NCBI RefSeq assembly: GCF_039537705.1
Contig: NZ_BAABBA010000002.1
Coordinates: forward strand, 310,001-374,000
Length of the DNA stretch: 64,000 nucleotides
From: Georgenia daeguensis
Lineage (GTDB): Bacteria > Actinomycetota > Actinomycetes > Actinomycetales > Actinomycetaceae
Reading direction: 5' to 3'
Part shown: positions 19,006 through 28,226 of the stretch, piece after piece
Layout: the number at the start of each line of letters is the position of its first letter
Position numbering within the stretch: position 1 is the stretch's first letter
Position numbers and translations under genes: made by a program
The notes under the pieces: generated by a model
Seen by the model: the letters and a program-made list of their open reading frames with translations, nothing else
What the model was told of the DNA's origin: nothing
The model's database searches: none

Positions 19006-19584
19006 ATGACGGCGGCCGGCGACATGCTCAACCAGGTGGTACCGACGCTCGTGCGCGTGGCGCGCCGTCCCGGCGCCCTGCTGCTCAGCGCCGCGGCCAC
19101 GGCGGTCGGGATCTTCGCACTCCTCGGCCTCCTCCTCGGCACCGACGGATCGGGCTGGACGGCCTGGATACCGTTCGGGCTCGCCGCCGTCCTCGCGCTC
19201 CCCGTACTGGTCCTCACCGTGCGCCGGGCCCGGCTGCAGGCTCAGACGCACGATCTCGACCTCCGTCAGACGCTCGTCGGGGGCAGCAGAGAAGTGGTCG
19301 TGGTCGACTCGAACGGCCGGGACCCCTCCCGCTACGCGCTCCAGGACGAGGTCGAGACGCTCAACGCAGCGATGGCCGAGGGAGCCGTGCGCACCGCCCG
19401 CTTCCTCCCGCGCGTCGAGGCCGCCCAACGGGCAGCCCTCGTGGCGGCCGGGGGGACGGTCCGGGCGCCCTACCTCGCCGACGACCTGCGCGTGACGATC
19501 CTCGCGCTGCTCGGCACGCTGGCGGCGGTCCCGCTGGGCACGCTCGGGGCGGTCGTCACGGCCGTTCTGCTGCTCGCCTCCTGA
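19006..19584 (+). CDS. Small two-helix membrane protein, unknown
   Basis: 192 residues from ATG 19006. Two hydrophobic helices near the N-terminus (about 24-45 and 53-68) form a hairpin; a soluble, charged middle (70-160) follows, then one more hydrophobic segment at the C-terminus (about 168-190). I recognise no family. It faces lepA divergently across about 220 bp. No strong ribosome binding site is visible, so the start is less certain than the reading frame, which keeps typical actinobacterial third-position GC. Confidence 0.6.
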   Translation: MTAAGDMLNQVVPTLVRVARRPGALLLSAAATAVGIFALLGLLLGTDGSGWTAWIPFGLAAVLALPVLVLTVRRARLQAQTHDLDLRQTLVGGSREVVVVDSNGRDPSRYALQDEVETLNAAMAEGAVRTARFLPRVEAAQRAALVAAGGTVRAPYLADDLRVTILALLGTLAAVPLGTLGAVVTAVLLLAS

Positions 19585-19606
19585 CTCAGCTGCTCACCTC
19601 CCGACG

Positions 19607-19645
19607 ACCGCCGGTCCCCGGTGCCACCGCCGGTCCCCCGGTGCC
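19607..19645. repeat. Two-copy tandem repeat, 19-20 bp
   Basis: ACCGCCGGTCCCCGGTGCC at 19607-19625 is followed at once by a copy with one extra C at 19626-19645. It lies in the 121-bp gap between two genes. No function is apparent. Confidence 0.7.
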
Positions 19646-19705
19646 GCTGCTTGGCCGGACGGCCCAGGGATGCGCCGTCACCGCCGCTCGGTAGCCTGGG
19701 CCGCC

Positions 19706-20314
19706 ATGAGCTCGATCCTCCGCAGGGCGATCCGGATCGCCGGCCGCGCGGCCGGCGACGCGGCCCGGCAGTACCTATCCCGCCGCACCGACGACCCCTC
19801 GCGCGGCCAGCCGCGCCGTCCCCGCCGTGACGCCGGACCACGGGGGACGTCGTCGCCGCGGGCGTCCGCCGGTGAGCAGCAGGTCGAGGCGGCCTCACGC
19901 GAGACAGTGGTGTACGACGTCGCCCGGCTCGGTCTGCCCGAGCTGGACTACGACCCCCGGCACGACGACCAGCCCGACCCCGGCGAGGTCGTGTGGACGT
20001 GGGTGCCCTACGACGACGACCCGGGCCGCGGCAAGGACCGGCCGGTGCTCGTCCTGGCACGGGAGGGGGCCGGCCTCGTCGTCGCGCAGATGACCTCCAA
20101 GGACCACGACCGAGACGCCGCCGACGAGGCCTGGTACGGGCGGCGCTGGATCGACGTCGGCTCCGGCGACTGGGACTCCCGCGGGCGCGAGAGCGAGGTC
20201 CGGCTGGACCGGCTGCTGCTCGTCGAGCCGATGGCGGTGCGCCGCAACGGCGGCTCCCTCGACAGGGCCCGCTTCGAGCAGGTCGCCGCCGCCCTCCGCG
20301 CGCACCACGGCTGA
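19706..20314 (+). CDS. PemK/MazF-like protein
   Basis: 202 residues from ATG 19706. The first 65 residues are basic and disordered. The C-terminal domain (about 85-200) carries GEVVWTWVPYDDDPGRGKDR, PVLVLAREG and a DRLLLVEP segment, the beta-barrel pattern of PemK/MazF/Kid endoribonucleases. Actinobacterial versions of this layout are common next to rpsT or lepA. No small antitoxin gene precedes it in the 121-bp gap, so it is probably not a classical toxin-antitoxin pair, and whether it cleaves RNA is unknown. Confidence 0.75.
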   Translation: MSSILRRAIRIAGRAAGDAARQYLSRRTDDPSRGQPRRPRRDAGPRGTSSPRASAGEQQVEAASRETVVYDVARLGLPELDYDPRHDDQPDPGEVVWTWVPYDDDPGRGKDRPVLVLAREGAGLVVAQMTSKDHDRDAADEAWYGRRWIDVGSGDWDSRGRESEVRLDRLLLVEPMAVRRNGGSLDRARFEQVAAALRAHHG

Positions 20315-20526
20315 GGGCCGCCGGCGCGAGACCTCGGTCACGTCGGCGTGGCCTCGCCCGTCCGGGCGCCCGGCTGGTAGTCTTTTCGCTTGGGTCGCCG
20401 CCCGGTCGGCTGCGACCCGGCCAACGACCAACCACGAGGTACCCCCACGCCCCAGTCCCGGTCGCGGCGAATCCCTCACGACCGTTGACAGATCGCTCCG
20501 GCGAACGCAGAAGAGAGTCCCTTAAC

Positions 20527-20787
20527 GTGGCGAACATCAAGTCCCAGAAGAAGCGCATCCTCACCAACGAGAAGGCGCGGCTGCGCAACAAGGCCGTGAA
20601 GTCCGAGCTCAAGACGCACGTGCGCCGGGTCCGCGAGGCCCTCGCCGCCGGCGACAAGGACGCCGCGGCCACCGCGCTGAAGACGGCGGGCCGCAAGCTC
20701 GACAAGGCCGCCAGCAAGGGCGTCATCCACGCCAACCAGGCCGCCAACCGCAAGGCGAAGCTGGCCAAGCAGATCTCCGCGCTCTGA
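20527..20787 (+). CDS. rpsT: 30S ribosomal protein S20
   Basis: 86 residues from GTG 20527: begins ANIKSQKKRILTNEKARLRN and is lysine-rich throughout, as S20 is. It binds 16S rRNA early in 30S assembly. The 212-bp upstream region holds a TANNNT-type TAGTCT and a 7-bp hairpin (GGGTCGC 20392-20398 with GCGACCC 20412-20418), possibly leader structure. The 3' end is odd: the last four codons and the stop lie within a 20-bp sequence repeated directly after the gene. Confidence 0.98.
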   Translation: MANIKSQKKRILTNEKARLRNKAVKSELKTHVRRVREALAAGDKDAAATALKTAGRKLDKAASKGVIHANQAANRKAKLAKQISAL

Positions 20788-20809
20788 GCCAGGTCTCCGC
20801 GCTCTGAGC
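20770..20809. repeat. 20-bp tandem duplication across rpsT stop
   Basis: Copy 1 (20770-20789) contains the last codons and stop of rpsT; copy 2 (20790-20809) differs at one position (CAGATC versus CAGGTC). The second copy is untranslated. Confidence 0.9.
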
Positions 20810-20826
20810 GCACGGCTCGCTGAGCC

Positions 20827-20864
20827 ACGACGGCGCCGCTCCCCTCGGGGGGCGGCGCCGTCGT
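20827..20864. terminator. Bidirectional terminator hairpin
   Basis: A perfect 13-bp stem: ACGACGGCGCCGC (20827-20839) pairs with 20852-20864. The 12-base loop can itself pair (CCCC with GGGG). It lies between the convergent rpsT and glycosyltransferase stops. There is no long T-run on either strand. Confidence 0.85.
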
Positions 20865-20874
20865 CGTCCCGCTG

Positions 20875-22062
20875 TCAGCTGTACTGGTGGCGCTCGCTGT
20901 ACTGGTGGCGCTCGAAGCCGGCGACCTGGCGCGCGACGCGGGCCTCGGCCCGGTCGATCACCGTGGCGTAGTGCCCGAGGAGCGCCTCGCCCAGGGCGGC
21001 CCAGGAGCGCGGGAGCACCCGCCGCCGGCCGGCCTCGCCCATCCGGGCGCGCATGGCGGGATCGGCGGCGAGCACGCGCACGGCGCCCGCCAGCGCCCGG
21101 TCATCCTCGGGGGCGTAGAGGTAGCCGGTGTCCCCCTCGGCCACCACGTCCAACGGGCCCCCGGCCGCCGGGGCCACGACGGTGACGCCGCTGGCCATGG
21201 CCTCCTGGAGCGTCTGGCCGAACGTCTCGTGCGTGCCGGTGTGGACGAAGACGTCCAGGGCCGCGTAGGCCCGGGCCAGCTCGGCGCCGTCGAGGCGTCC
21301 GAGGAACGCGGCGCCGGGCAGCTGTCGTTCGAGAGCGGGACGGGACGGCCCGTCCCCCACGACGACCAGGCGCACGCGAGGGTCGTCGTTCAGGACGGCC
21401 AGGCGTTCGACCCGCTTCTCCGGCGCCAGGCGCCCGACGTAGCCGACGAGCACGGCCCCCTCCGGCGCCCCGGCCAGGAGGCGCCGGCGCAGGGCCGCCC
21501 CCTCCGGCGTGGTGCGGTGGCGCGGGTGGTAGGTCTCGGCGTCGACGCCCCTGCCCCACCACTCGGTCCGCTCGACACCCGCTGCTGCGAGGTCGGCGAG
21601 CGAGGCGCTCGACGGGGCCAGGGTCAGGTCCGCGCAGGCGTGGACGTAGCGGAGCCATCGCCAGATGCCGGGGGCCGTGGCGCTGAGCCCGTGCTTGCGG
21701 GCGAAGCCGGCCACGTCGGTCTGGAACACGGCGACGGTGGGCACCCCCCGGCGTCGCGCCAGGACGAGGGCCTGCGCTCCGAGCCCGAACGGCGACGCGG
21801 CGTGCAGGACGTCGGGGGCGAAGGAGTCCAGCGTCTTCACGAGCTGGAGGCTCGGCACGGCGGCCCGGAAGCCGCGGTAGCTGAACGAGGATGCCTGGAC
21901 CACGGGGAAGCCGGCGTACCGGCGGGGAGCGGGCCCGGGGCAGACGACGACGGCGTCGTGCCCGCGGGCGGCGAGGTGGTCGAGGACCCGGAGCACGGAG
22001 GTGGTCACCCCGTTGGCTGCGGGCAGGAACGATTCGGTGACGATCGCAACTCGCACGTCCAC
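20875..22062 (-). CDS. Glycosyltransferase family 4
   Basis: 395 residues from GTG 22062; a second GTG at 22056 (RVAIVTESF) is equally plausible. GT-B fold: N-terminal VAIVTESFLPAANGVTTSV, then VGYVGRLAPEKRVERL, VVGDGPSR and the donor-site run THETFGQTLQEAMASG. It is closest in pattern to GDP-mannose-dependent alpha-mannosyltransferases (MgtA/PimB-like) that build mannolipids. Donor and acceptor are not shown by the sequence. The C-terminus ends ERHQYSERHQYS, produced by an 18-bp in-frame tandem duplication, so the last six residues are a recent addition. Confidence 0.88.
   Translation of the reverse strand: MDVRVAIVTESFLPAANGVTTSVLRVLDHLAARGHDAVVVCPGPAPRRYAGFPVVQASSFSYRGFRAAVPSLQLVKTLDSFAPDVLHAASPFGLGAQALVLARRRGVPTVAVFQTDVAGFARKHGLSATAPGIWRWLRYVHACADLTLAPSSASLADLAAAGVERTEWWGRGVDAETYHPRHRTTPEGAALRRRLLAGAPEGAVLVGYVGRLAPEKRVERLAVLNDDPRVRLVVVGDGPSRPALERQLPGAAFLGRLDGAELARAYAALDVFVHTGTHETFGQTLQEAMASGVTVVAPAAGGPLDVVAEGDTGYLYAPEDDRALAGAVRVLAADPAMRARMGEAGRRRVLPRSWAALGEALLGHYATVIDRAEARVARQVAGFERHQYSERHQYS
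20879..20914. repeat. 18-bp in-frame tandem duplication
   Basis: CTGTACTGGTGGCGCTCG at 20879-20896 and again, exactly, at 20897-20914. It lies at the 3' end of the glycosyltransferase gene and duplicates six codons (ERHQYS). Confidence 0.95.
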
Positions 22063-22153
22063 ACGGTCCCGCGCCCAGGTGGCGTCCTGGCGACGGCCGG
22101 TGGAGTGTCGGGTGGCGGGCCGGTGAACGCTCGGGGTCGCGACCGCCGCGACG

Positions 22154-23593
22154 TCACTCCTCGAGGGCGAGGCCCCGCCGTTCGGCCAGGAGGAGCGCGC
22201 CGCCGGCCGCGACGAGGAACGCGACCGCGAACGCGGTGAACACCAGCCAGATCTCGCCGCCGCGGTTGAGGACCGGCACGGCGAGCGGAGCCAGGATCGA
22301 GGCGATCCGGCCGAACCCGGCGGCCCACCCGGCCCCGCTGCCGCGCACAGGGGTCGGGTACATCTCCGGCGTGACGGCGTAGAGCGCGCCCCAGGCGCCG
22401 AGGGCGAAGAACGAGAGGAGGCAACCGGCGGTGATCACACCGGCGGGCGTGGAGGCGACGGCGAAGAGGTAGGAGGCCGCCGCGGCGCCGACCAGGAAGC
22501 TGGCCAGGGTCGGCCGGCGGCCCCACCGCTCGATCAGGTACGCCGCGGCCGCGTACCCGGGGAGCTGGGCCGCCGTGATGATGACGGTGTACTCGAACGA
22601 CTTCACGAGGTCGAACCCCGAGGCGACGAGCAACGTCGGCAGCCAGACGAACGCCCCGTAGTAGGCGAAGTTCAGGAAGAACCAGACCAGCCACAGCCCG
22701 GTGGTGCGCGTGCGCAGCGCCCGGCCCCAGATGACGGACAGCCCGCGGGGCGACGGCGAGGCCTCCGGCGCCGCTGCCTCCGGCAGTGCTGCCTCCGGTC
22801 CCGCGACCCGGGGTGCCGCGCCCCCCGGTGCCGCGACGGCAGCGCCGGCGACCGCCGCCGACGAGGCTCCCGCGTCCGGCACCGCGGCGGGCTCCGCCGT
22901 CGTGCGGGCGAACAGCGGGTCCGAGTCCTCGAACCGGCGCACGGCCTGCTCGGCCTCCGCGTGACGTCCGCGGGCCTCCAGGAACCGGACGGACTCGGGC
23001 AGGCTGCGGCGGACGTAGATCGCGTAGAGCGCGGGCACGGCGCCCAGGGCCAGGGCCCACCGCCAGCCGTCCTGGGTGTCGGAGACCACGAAGTAGCCGA
23101 TCAGGGCCGCCGCGAGCCAGCCCACGGCCCAGAAGGCCTCCAGGACGACGACGAGCCGGCCGCGGATGCGGCTGGGCGCGTACTCGCTCACCAGCGTGGA
23201 CGCGACCGGGAGCTCCGCGCCGAGCCCGAGCCCGACGACGAGGCGCAGCACCACGAGGGCCGCCACCGAGGTGGCGAGAGCCGACGCGCCGGTGGCCAGC
23301 CCGTACACCAGGAGCGTCAGGGCGAAGACGTTCCGGCGCCCGATGCGGTCGGCGAGCAGGCCGCCGAGCGATGCGCCGAGCGCCATGCCGACGAAGCCGA
23401 TCGACCCGATCAGGCTCAGCTGGGTGTCCTCGAGCTCCCACTGCACGGCGAGAGCGGCCATGACGAAGGAGATGAGGCCGACGTCCATGGCGTCCAGCGC
23501 CCAGCCCACGCCCGAGCCGACGATCAGTCGCCCGTGCTGACGCGTGAACGGCAGCCGGTCGAGGCGCTGGGTGCGGGTCGTCTGAGCGGTCAC
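22154..23593 (-). CDS. MFS transporter, sugar-porter-like
   Basis: 479 residues from GTG 23593. Twelve hydrophobic helices with MFS signatures GGLLADRIGRRNVF (loop 2-3) and PSRIRGRLVV. The pattern resembles the SV2/NiaP/aromatic-acid branch. The central cytoplasmic loop (about 225-290) carries an alanine/proline-rich insertion of about 50 residues, coded by GCC/GCG-rich repetitive DNA near 22760-22880. Substrate cannot be read from the sequence. It is upstream of the glycosyltransferase on the same strand with a 91-bp gap. Confidence 0.85.
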   Translation of the reverse strand: MTAQTTRTQRLDRLPFTRQHGRLIVGSGVGWALDAMDVGLISFVMAALAVQWELEDTQLSLIGSIGFVGMALGASLGGLLADRIGRRNVFALTLLVYGLATGASALATSVAALVVLRLVVGLGLGAELPVASTLVSEYAPSRIRGRLVVVLEAFWAVGWLAAALIGYFVVSDTQDGWRWALALGAVPALYAIYVRRSLPESVRFLEARGRHAEAEQAVRRFEDSDPLFARTTAEPAAVPDAGASSAAVAGAAVAAPGGAAPRVAGPEAALPEAAAPEASPSPRGLSVIWGRALRTRTTGLWLVWFFLNFAYYGAFVWLPTLLVASGFDLVKSFEYTVIITAAQLPGYAAAAYLIERWGRRPTLASFLVGAAAASYLFAVASTPAGVITAGCLLSFFALGAWGALYAVTPEMYPTPVRGSGAGWAAGFGRIASILAPLAVPVLNRGGEIWLVFTAFAVAFLVAAGGALLLAERRGLALEE

Positions 23594-23683
23594 GCACCAA
23601 CGGTAGTTGCCGGGCGACGTACCCCTCAGGGGCGTCTCAGCGGCGCCGTTCGGGCGCCGGCCGTTGGTCTCGGCGGCGGCGTC

Positions 23684-24688
23684 TCAGCGGCGTCCGCGCG
23701 CGGCCGCGACCTTGAGCACGGCCCGCTCGACGGCGAACACCGGGTCGCGGCCGAGTCCCTTGACCTCGGCGTCGGCGGCGGCGACCGCCGTGATGGCCGT
23801 GGCCAGCCCCTCCGGGGTCCAGTCCCCCAGCTCGCGCCGTGCCCGGTCCACCTGCCAGGGCGCGAGCCCGAGCTCCCCGACGGACACGCCGGCACGGCCC
23901 CGGGTGGCGGCGACCTTCGCGAGCGTGCGCAGCTTGACGGCCAGGGCGGCGACGATCGGCACCGGCCCCGTGCCGGTCGCGACGGCGTGGCGCAGGAGCG
24001 CGACCGCCTCCCCGGCCTGCCCGGCCACGGCAGCGTCGGCGACCTTGAACCCGGTCGCCTCCACCCGTCCGCCGTAGTAGCGCTGGACCACGTCGGTCGT
24101 CACGGTGCCCGTGGTGTCGGCGATAAGCTGACTGGTCGCGGCGCCGAGCTCGCGCAGATCGGCGCCGGTGGCCTCGACGAGCGCCTGGACGGCGTCGGGC
24201 TCGATGCGCCGGCGCGCACGGCGGAAGTCGGCCCGGACGAAGTCGGCCTTGTCGCCGTCCCGTTTGACCTGGTCGCAGGTCACCACGGGGTGGCCGCCGG
24301 CGGCGATGGCGTCCAGCAGCTTCTTGCCCCGGGCGCCGCCGTTGTGACGCACGACGAGCCAGACGTCGTCGGGCACGGCGCGCAGGTAGACGAGGGCGTC
24401 GTCGAGGAACGCGTCCGTCATCGCCTCCGCCCCCTCGACCACCAGGCAGCGGCGCTCGCCGAACAGCGACGGGCTGGCCACCATCTCGAGCTGACCGGGC
24501 TCGTACGCGGCCGCCTCGAGGTGGGTGACCTCGACCTCGGGGTCCGCCTGCCGGGCCTGCTCGAGCAGGCGGTCCACGGCACGGTCGGCCAGGAGCCCTT
24601 CGGTGCCGCGGACCAGGACGACGGGCGCGAGCTCGACCTGGTCCCAGGTGAGGGCGGGGGCGGCGCTCTTGCGGCGGGCGGGTGGCAC
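23684..24688 (-). CDS. holA: DNA polymerase III subunit delta
   Basis: 334 residues from GTG 24688 (VPPARRKSAAPALTWDQ); upstream in-frame codons would run into the comEC gap. N-terminal AAA-like domain with APVVLVRGTEGLLADRAVDRL, SLFGERRCLVVEGAE and WLVVRHNG; middle VEATGADLRELGAATSQLI; C-terminal collar domain. Delta opens the beta sliding clamp within the clamp loader. The comEA-comEC-holA-(rpsT) order is highly conserved in actinobacteria, which supports the call. Confidence 0.95.
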   Translation of the reverse strand: MPPARRKSAAPALTWDQVELAPVVLVRGTEGLLADRAVDRLLEQARQADPEVEVTHLEAAAYEPGQLEMVASPSLFGERRCLVVEGAEAMTDAFLDDALVYLRAVPDDVWLVVRHNGGARGKKLLDAIAAGGHPVVTCDQVKRDGDKADFVRADFRRARRRIEPDAVQALVEATGADLRELGAATSQLIADTTGTVTTDVVQRYYGGRVEATGFKVADAAVAGQAGEAVALLRHAVATGTGPVPIVAALAVKLRTLAKVAATRGRAGVSVGELGLAPWQVDRARRELGDWTPEGLATAITAVAAADAEVKGLGRDPVFAVERAVLKVAAARGRR

Positions 24689-24798
24689 TCCCCTAGCCTG
24701 CCACGCCCCACCCGCACGCCCGGTCCGCCATCCACCGCCACGGCACCGCGCGTGCGGGACGGCGCATGGCACTGTTGCAGACAGCACGAGCGCCGCAC

Positions 24799-27351
24799 TT
24801 ACCGTCCGCCGCCCTCACCGCCGCTGCCCTCGCCGCCCGCCCGGCAGGACGAGAGCGTGCCCAGCCCCGCCGGAGTGCCCGTGCGGACCACCGTCACCGC
24901 TCCGCACACGTCGGTGCGCAGCACCGGGCCGGACCGCCCGTAGAGCTCGAGGGCGCTCGGCGCCGGGTGCCCGTAGTCGTTGTCCGCCCCGACGCTCACC
25001 AGGGTCAGCCGCGGCGCGAGCAGCGCCGCCAGCCGTTCGTCCTGGCGCGGGGAGCCGTGGTGAGCCATCACCACGACGTCGTGGACCGTGACCGGCGACC
25101 GCCGCAGGAGGCGCACGAGGCGGGCCTGCCCGTCCAGCTCGGCGTCACCGAGGGCCAGCACCCGCAGGCCGGGGGCGTCCAGGCGCACCACGAGCGACAG
25201 GTCGTTGACCGCCGCCTCGCCGGTCCCCGCGGCGACGGCGTCGGGCGCGGGCCCGAGGACCTCCCAGCCGACCTCGCCGGCTCGGCCCCGGGCGCCCGGC
25301 CCGCCGGCGACCGGACGGTCCACCGGGATGCCGGCGGCGGCGAGCTGGCGCTGCACCGCCCCGACCGCGTTTGCCGGGTCCGACCCGGGGCCGAGGACCG
25401 CCCGTTGCACGTCGACCGCCGCCAGGACCTCCGGGAGCCCGCCGACGTGGTCGGCATGGGCGTGGGTGAGGACGAGGAGGTCGAGACGCCGGACGCCCGC
25501 GGCGCGGAGGCAGTCCGCCGCCGCGCCGCCGGCGGGCCCGACGTCGACCATCACCGCCGCGCCAGGGCCCGAACGGACGACGAACGCGGCCCCCTGGCCG
25601 ACGTCGCACTGGACGGCCACCCAGTCCGGCGGGGGGCGGCCGCCGGGAAGCCATGCGCCGACCACCTGGCGGGGGCCGGGCAGCACCAGCAGCACGAGCA
25701 GCACCGCCAGGGCGGGCACGGCGGGACGCGTTCGGCGCGGCCCGGCGCGCGCGAGGACCGCGACGCCCGCCGCCGTGGCCCCCGCGAGGGCGAGCGCCCC
25801 GCCCGTGCCGCCCGGCCAGGCCACCTGGGCTCCGGGCAGGGCGGCCAGGGCGCGGGCGACCTGGGCGATCCATGCCGTGCACCAGGACGCGGCGACCGCC
25901 AGCGCCTCGGCCCCGACCGGCCACCAGGGCGCAAGCACGGTGGCGCCCACGCCCAGGACCGTGGCGGGCGGGACAGCGGGCGCCGCGAGGATGTTCGCGG
26001 GCACCGCGTAGGGCGAGACGGCCGGGGTCAGCAGCACCACCACCGGACCGCACGCCGCCTGCGCCGCGGCCGGGACCGCGACCGCGGTCGCGAGCCAGCG
26101 CGGGAGGACGTGTGTGAGCCATCGCGCCCAGGGGCGGGCGAGCAGCACCAGCCCGGCGGTGGCGAGCACCGAGAGGACGAACCCGTAGGACCGCGCGAGC
26201 CAGGGATCGGCCAGCACCAGGGCGACGACGGCGCCGCACAGCGCGGGCAGGGCGCGCGCCGGGCGACCCAGCAGGAGGGCGACGAGGACCACCGCGCCCA
26301 TGACGGCGGAGCGCAGCACGCTGGCCTCCGGGCGCACCAGCGCCACGAACGCCACGAGGGCGAGCGCGCCGGCCCCCGTGCGCCAGGGCGGCGCGAGCCA
26401 CACGAGCGCCCCCAGCACCGCTCCCAGCAGGATCGCCACGTGGGCGCCGGAGACCGCGGTGAGGTGGGTGAGCGAGACGGCCTGCATGTCGGCGCGCAGA
26501 TCCGCGGGAAGCTCGCGGTCGTCACCCACCGCGATGCCCGGCACCAGCCCGCGCGCCTGCGGCGAGAGGTCCGCCGTCACCGCGCGCAGGGCCTCTCGGA
26601 AGAGGTTCACGACGCGCAGGTGCCACGGCGGCCGCCCACGCCGCTCCGGCTCGCGGGAGGTGATCAGCAGCGCGGCCGCGTCGTCACCGGGCTCGGTGGC
26701 GACCAGCGTCCCGCGGACGCGCACCTGCTCGCCGAGGGTCAGGTCGCCCCAGGGGGCCGGTCCCAGCACGACCACCGGTGCCCGTGCCAGGGACCGGGCG
26801 CCACGCCCGGACACCTCCACCACGTCCGCGACCACCCGGAACCTGCCCTCCGCCTCCCACTCGCGGGTCTCCATGGGCCGCGGCTCGGCGGCGACCCGGG
26901 CGGTCACCACCGCGCTCGCGCCTCGCCCGGCGAGGTCCGCCAGCAGCCCGCCGCCGCGGGCGTGGACGTGGGCGCCCGTGGCCGCCAGCACGGCGGCCAC
27001 GACGAGCAGCGCCAGCAGCGCGGCGCCCGACGGCGGGGCCGCGGCGACGCCGCGGTGGAGCCGCCGCCGTGCCCCGGCGGGGTGCCGACGGCGCTCGCGC
27101 ACGAGGTAGCCGGCGGGAACGGCGCAGGCGAGCAGCACCGCGCCGGCGACGAGGCCGGACGTCGCCGCGGGAAGCGTGACTCCGAGGTGCGCGGCGGCCC
27201 AGGCCCCGGCCGCCGCCGGCACCAGCCGGGCGTCCAGGGGCGCCGGCGGTCGCGACGCCTCGCTCTCCGGGGCCCGTGTCCGGCGACGCGCGGGCACGCC
27301 GGGCCGTCTCAGCCCGGCGGCGGCGGACCTCTCCGTCACGGTGGCGGTCAC
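24799..27351 (-). CDS. comEC: ComEC/Rec2 DNA-uptake channel protein
   Basis: 850 residues from GTG 27351, overlapping the comEA stop by 4 bp (GTGA). N-terminal helices and an OB-like DUF4131 region come first, then the competence channel (LTHLTAVSGAHVAIL at about 340, and about ten helices), then a metallo-beta-lactamase-like domain from about 590 with THAHADHVGG and MAHHGS. ComEC carries single-stranded DNA across the membrane during transformation. In most actinobacteria competence has not been shown, so the gene is evidence of parts, not of activity. Confidence 0.92.
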   Translation of the reverse strand: MTATVTERSAAAGLRRPGVPARRRTRAPESEASRPPAPLDARLVPAAAGAWAAAHLGVTLPAATSGLVAGAVLLACAVPAGYLVRERRRHPAGARRRLHRGVAAAPPSGAALLALLVVAAVLAATGAHVHARGGGLLADLAGRGASAVVTARVAAEPRPMETREWEAEGRFRVVADVVEVSGRGARSLARAPVVVLGPAPWGDLTLGEQVRVRGTLVATEPGDDAAALLITSREPERRGRPPWHLRVVNLFREALRAVTADLSPQARGLVPGIAVGDDRELPADLRADMQAVSLTHLTAVSGAHVAILLGAVLGALVWLAPPWRTGAGALALVAFVALVRPEASVLRSAVMGAVVLVALLLGRPARALPALCGAVVALVLADPWLARSYGFVLSVLATAGLVLLARPWARWLTHVLPRWLATAVAVPAAAQAACGPVVVLLTPAVSPYAVPANILAAPAVPPATVLGVGATVLAPWWPVGAEALAVAASWCTAWIAQVARALAALPGAQVAWPGGTGGALALAGATAAGVAVLARAGPRRTRPAVPALAVLLVLLVLPGPRQVVGAWLPGGRPPPDWVAVQCDVGQGAAFVVRSGPGAAVMVDVGPAGGAAADCLRAAGVRRLDLLVLTHAHADHVGGLPEVLAAVDVQRAVLGPGSDPANAVGAVQRQLAAAGIPVDRPVAGGPGARGRAGEVGWEVLGPAPDAVAAGTGEAAVNDLSLVVRLDAPGLRVLALGDAELDGQARLVRLLRRSPVTVHDVVVMAHHGSPRQDERLAALLAPRLTLVSVGADNDYGHPAPSALELYGRSGPVLRTDVCGAVTVVRTGTPAGLGTLSSCRAGGEGSGGEGGGR

Positions 27352-28226
27352 ACCGTCACCAGGGGGCGGAGCCGCTCCAGGGTGGCGGGGCCGATCCCGG
27401 AGACCTCGTCGAGGTCGTCGACCGAGGTGAAGGAGCCGTTGAGGTCGCGCCACTCGAGGATGCGCTGGGCGATGGCCGGCCCGACCCCGGGCAGCGAGTC
27501 GAGCTCGGCGGCGGTCGCGGTGTTGAGGTTGACGGGCGCACCGGCCGGCGCACCGGCCCCGGCGCCGTCGGTGCCCGAGACCCCCGCACCCGCGCCGGCC
27601 GCAGCGGCTCCCCCGCCGGCGTCTGCCCCGGGCGGCCGCTCGCCCTCGACCGGGACGTAGACCTGCTCCCCGTCGACCAGGACGCGCGCGAGGTTCACCG
27701 CCCCCAGGTCGGCCTCAACCGTCGCGCCGCCGGCCGCGTCGACGGCCTCGCGGACGCGCGCGCCCGTCGGCAGCTCCACCACACCGGGGTCCGCGACAGA
27801 GCCCGCGACGTGGACGACGACCACAGGCGGGCTCGCCGCGCCCGTCGGCACGGCCGGGTCACCGGTCCCGGGCGGTGCCGACGCCCCGCCCGCCGGCGTC
27901 GCCTCGCCGTCGCCCGAGGGCTCCACGCCGTGGCCGGGCTCGACCACCCCGGGCTCTACGCCGCCGCCCGCGGCGCCCCCGGAGGGCGGGGGGAGTGGCA
28001 CCGCGTCGCCCGGCCGGCCCAGCCACGCACCGACCACGACCGCGAGGGCGCACGCCAGCACCACGGCGCCGGCGACGACGGCGGAACGGGCCGAGGGCGC
28101 CCAACGGCGCCGGGCGGGGACGACGTCGTCCTCGGGGGTGACCTCGAGGTGACCCGCGGCGGCGGTGTACGCCGCCGACGTCAGCGCGCGCAGCCGCGCG
28201 TTACGGTCCCGCCGCCGAACCTCCAC
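27348..28226 (-). CDS. comEA: ComEA-like DNA receptor
   Basis: 292 residues from GTG 28226. One membrane helix (about 48-68), a Pro/Gly-rich external linker, an SLBB domain (about 135-205, VVVVHVAGSVADPGVVELP), another low-complexity stretch and a C-terminal helix-hairpin-helix (VNLNTATAAELDSLPGVG, then VSGIGPATLERLRPLV). ComEA binds double-stranded DNA outside the cell and hands it to ComEC, encoded next with a 4-bp overlap. The start is inferred from the family length. Confidence 0.92.
   Translation of the reverse strand: MEVRRRDRNARLRALTSAAYTAAAGHLEVTPEDDVVPARRRWAPSARSAVVAGAVVLACALAVVVGAWLGRPGDAVPLPPPSGGAAGGGVEPGVVEPGHGVEPSGDGEATPAGGASAPPGTGDPAVPTGAASPPVVVVHVAGSVADPGVVELPTGARVREAVDAAGGATVEADLGAVNLARVLVDGEQVYVPVEGERPPGADAGGGAAAAGAGAGVSGTDGAGAGAPAGAPVNLNTATAAELDSLPGVGPAIAQRILEWRDLNGSFTSVDDLDEVSGIGPATLERLRPLVTV

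Noticed and set aside
20315..20526. Leader of rpsT as a riboswitch or S20 autoregulation site
   Set aside because: Only a 7-bp hairpin is visible and no known riboswitch core; too little to call.
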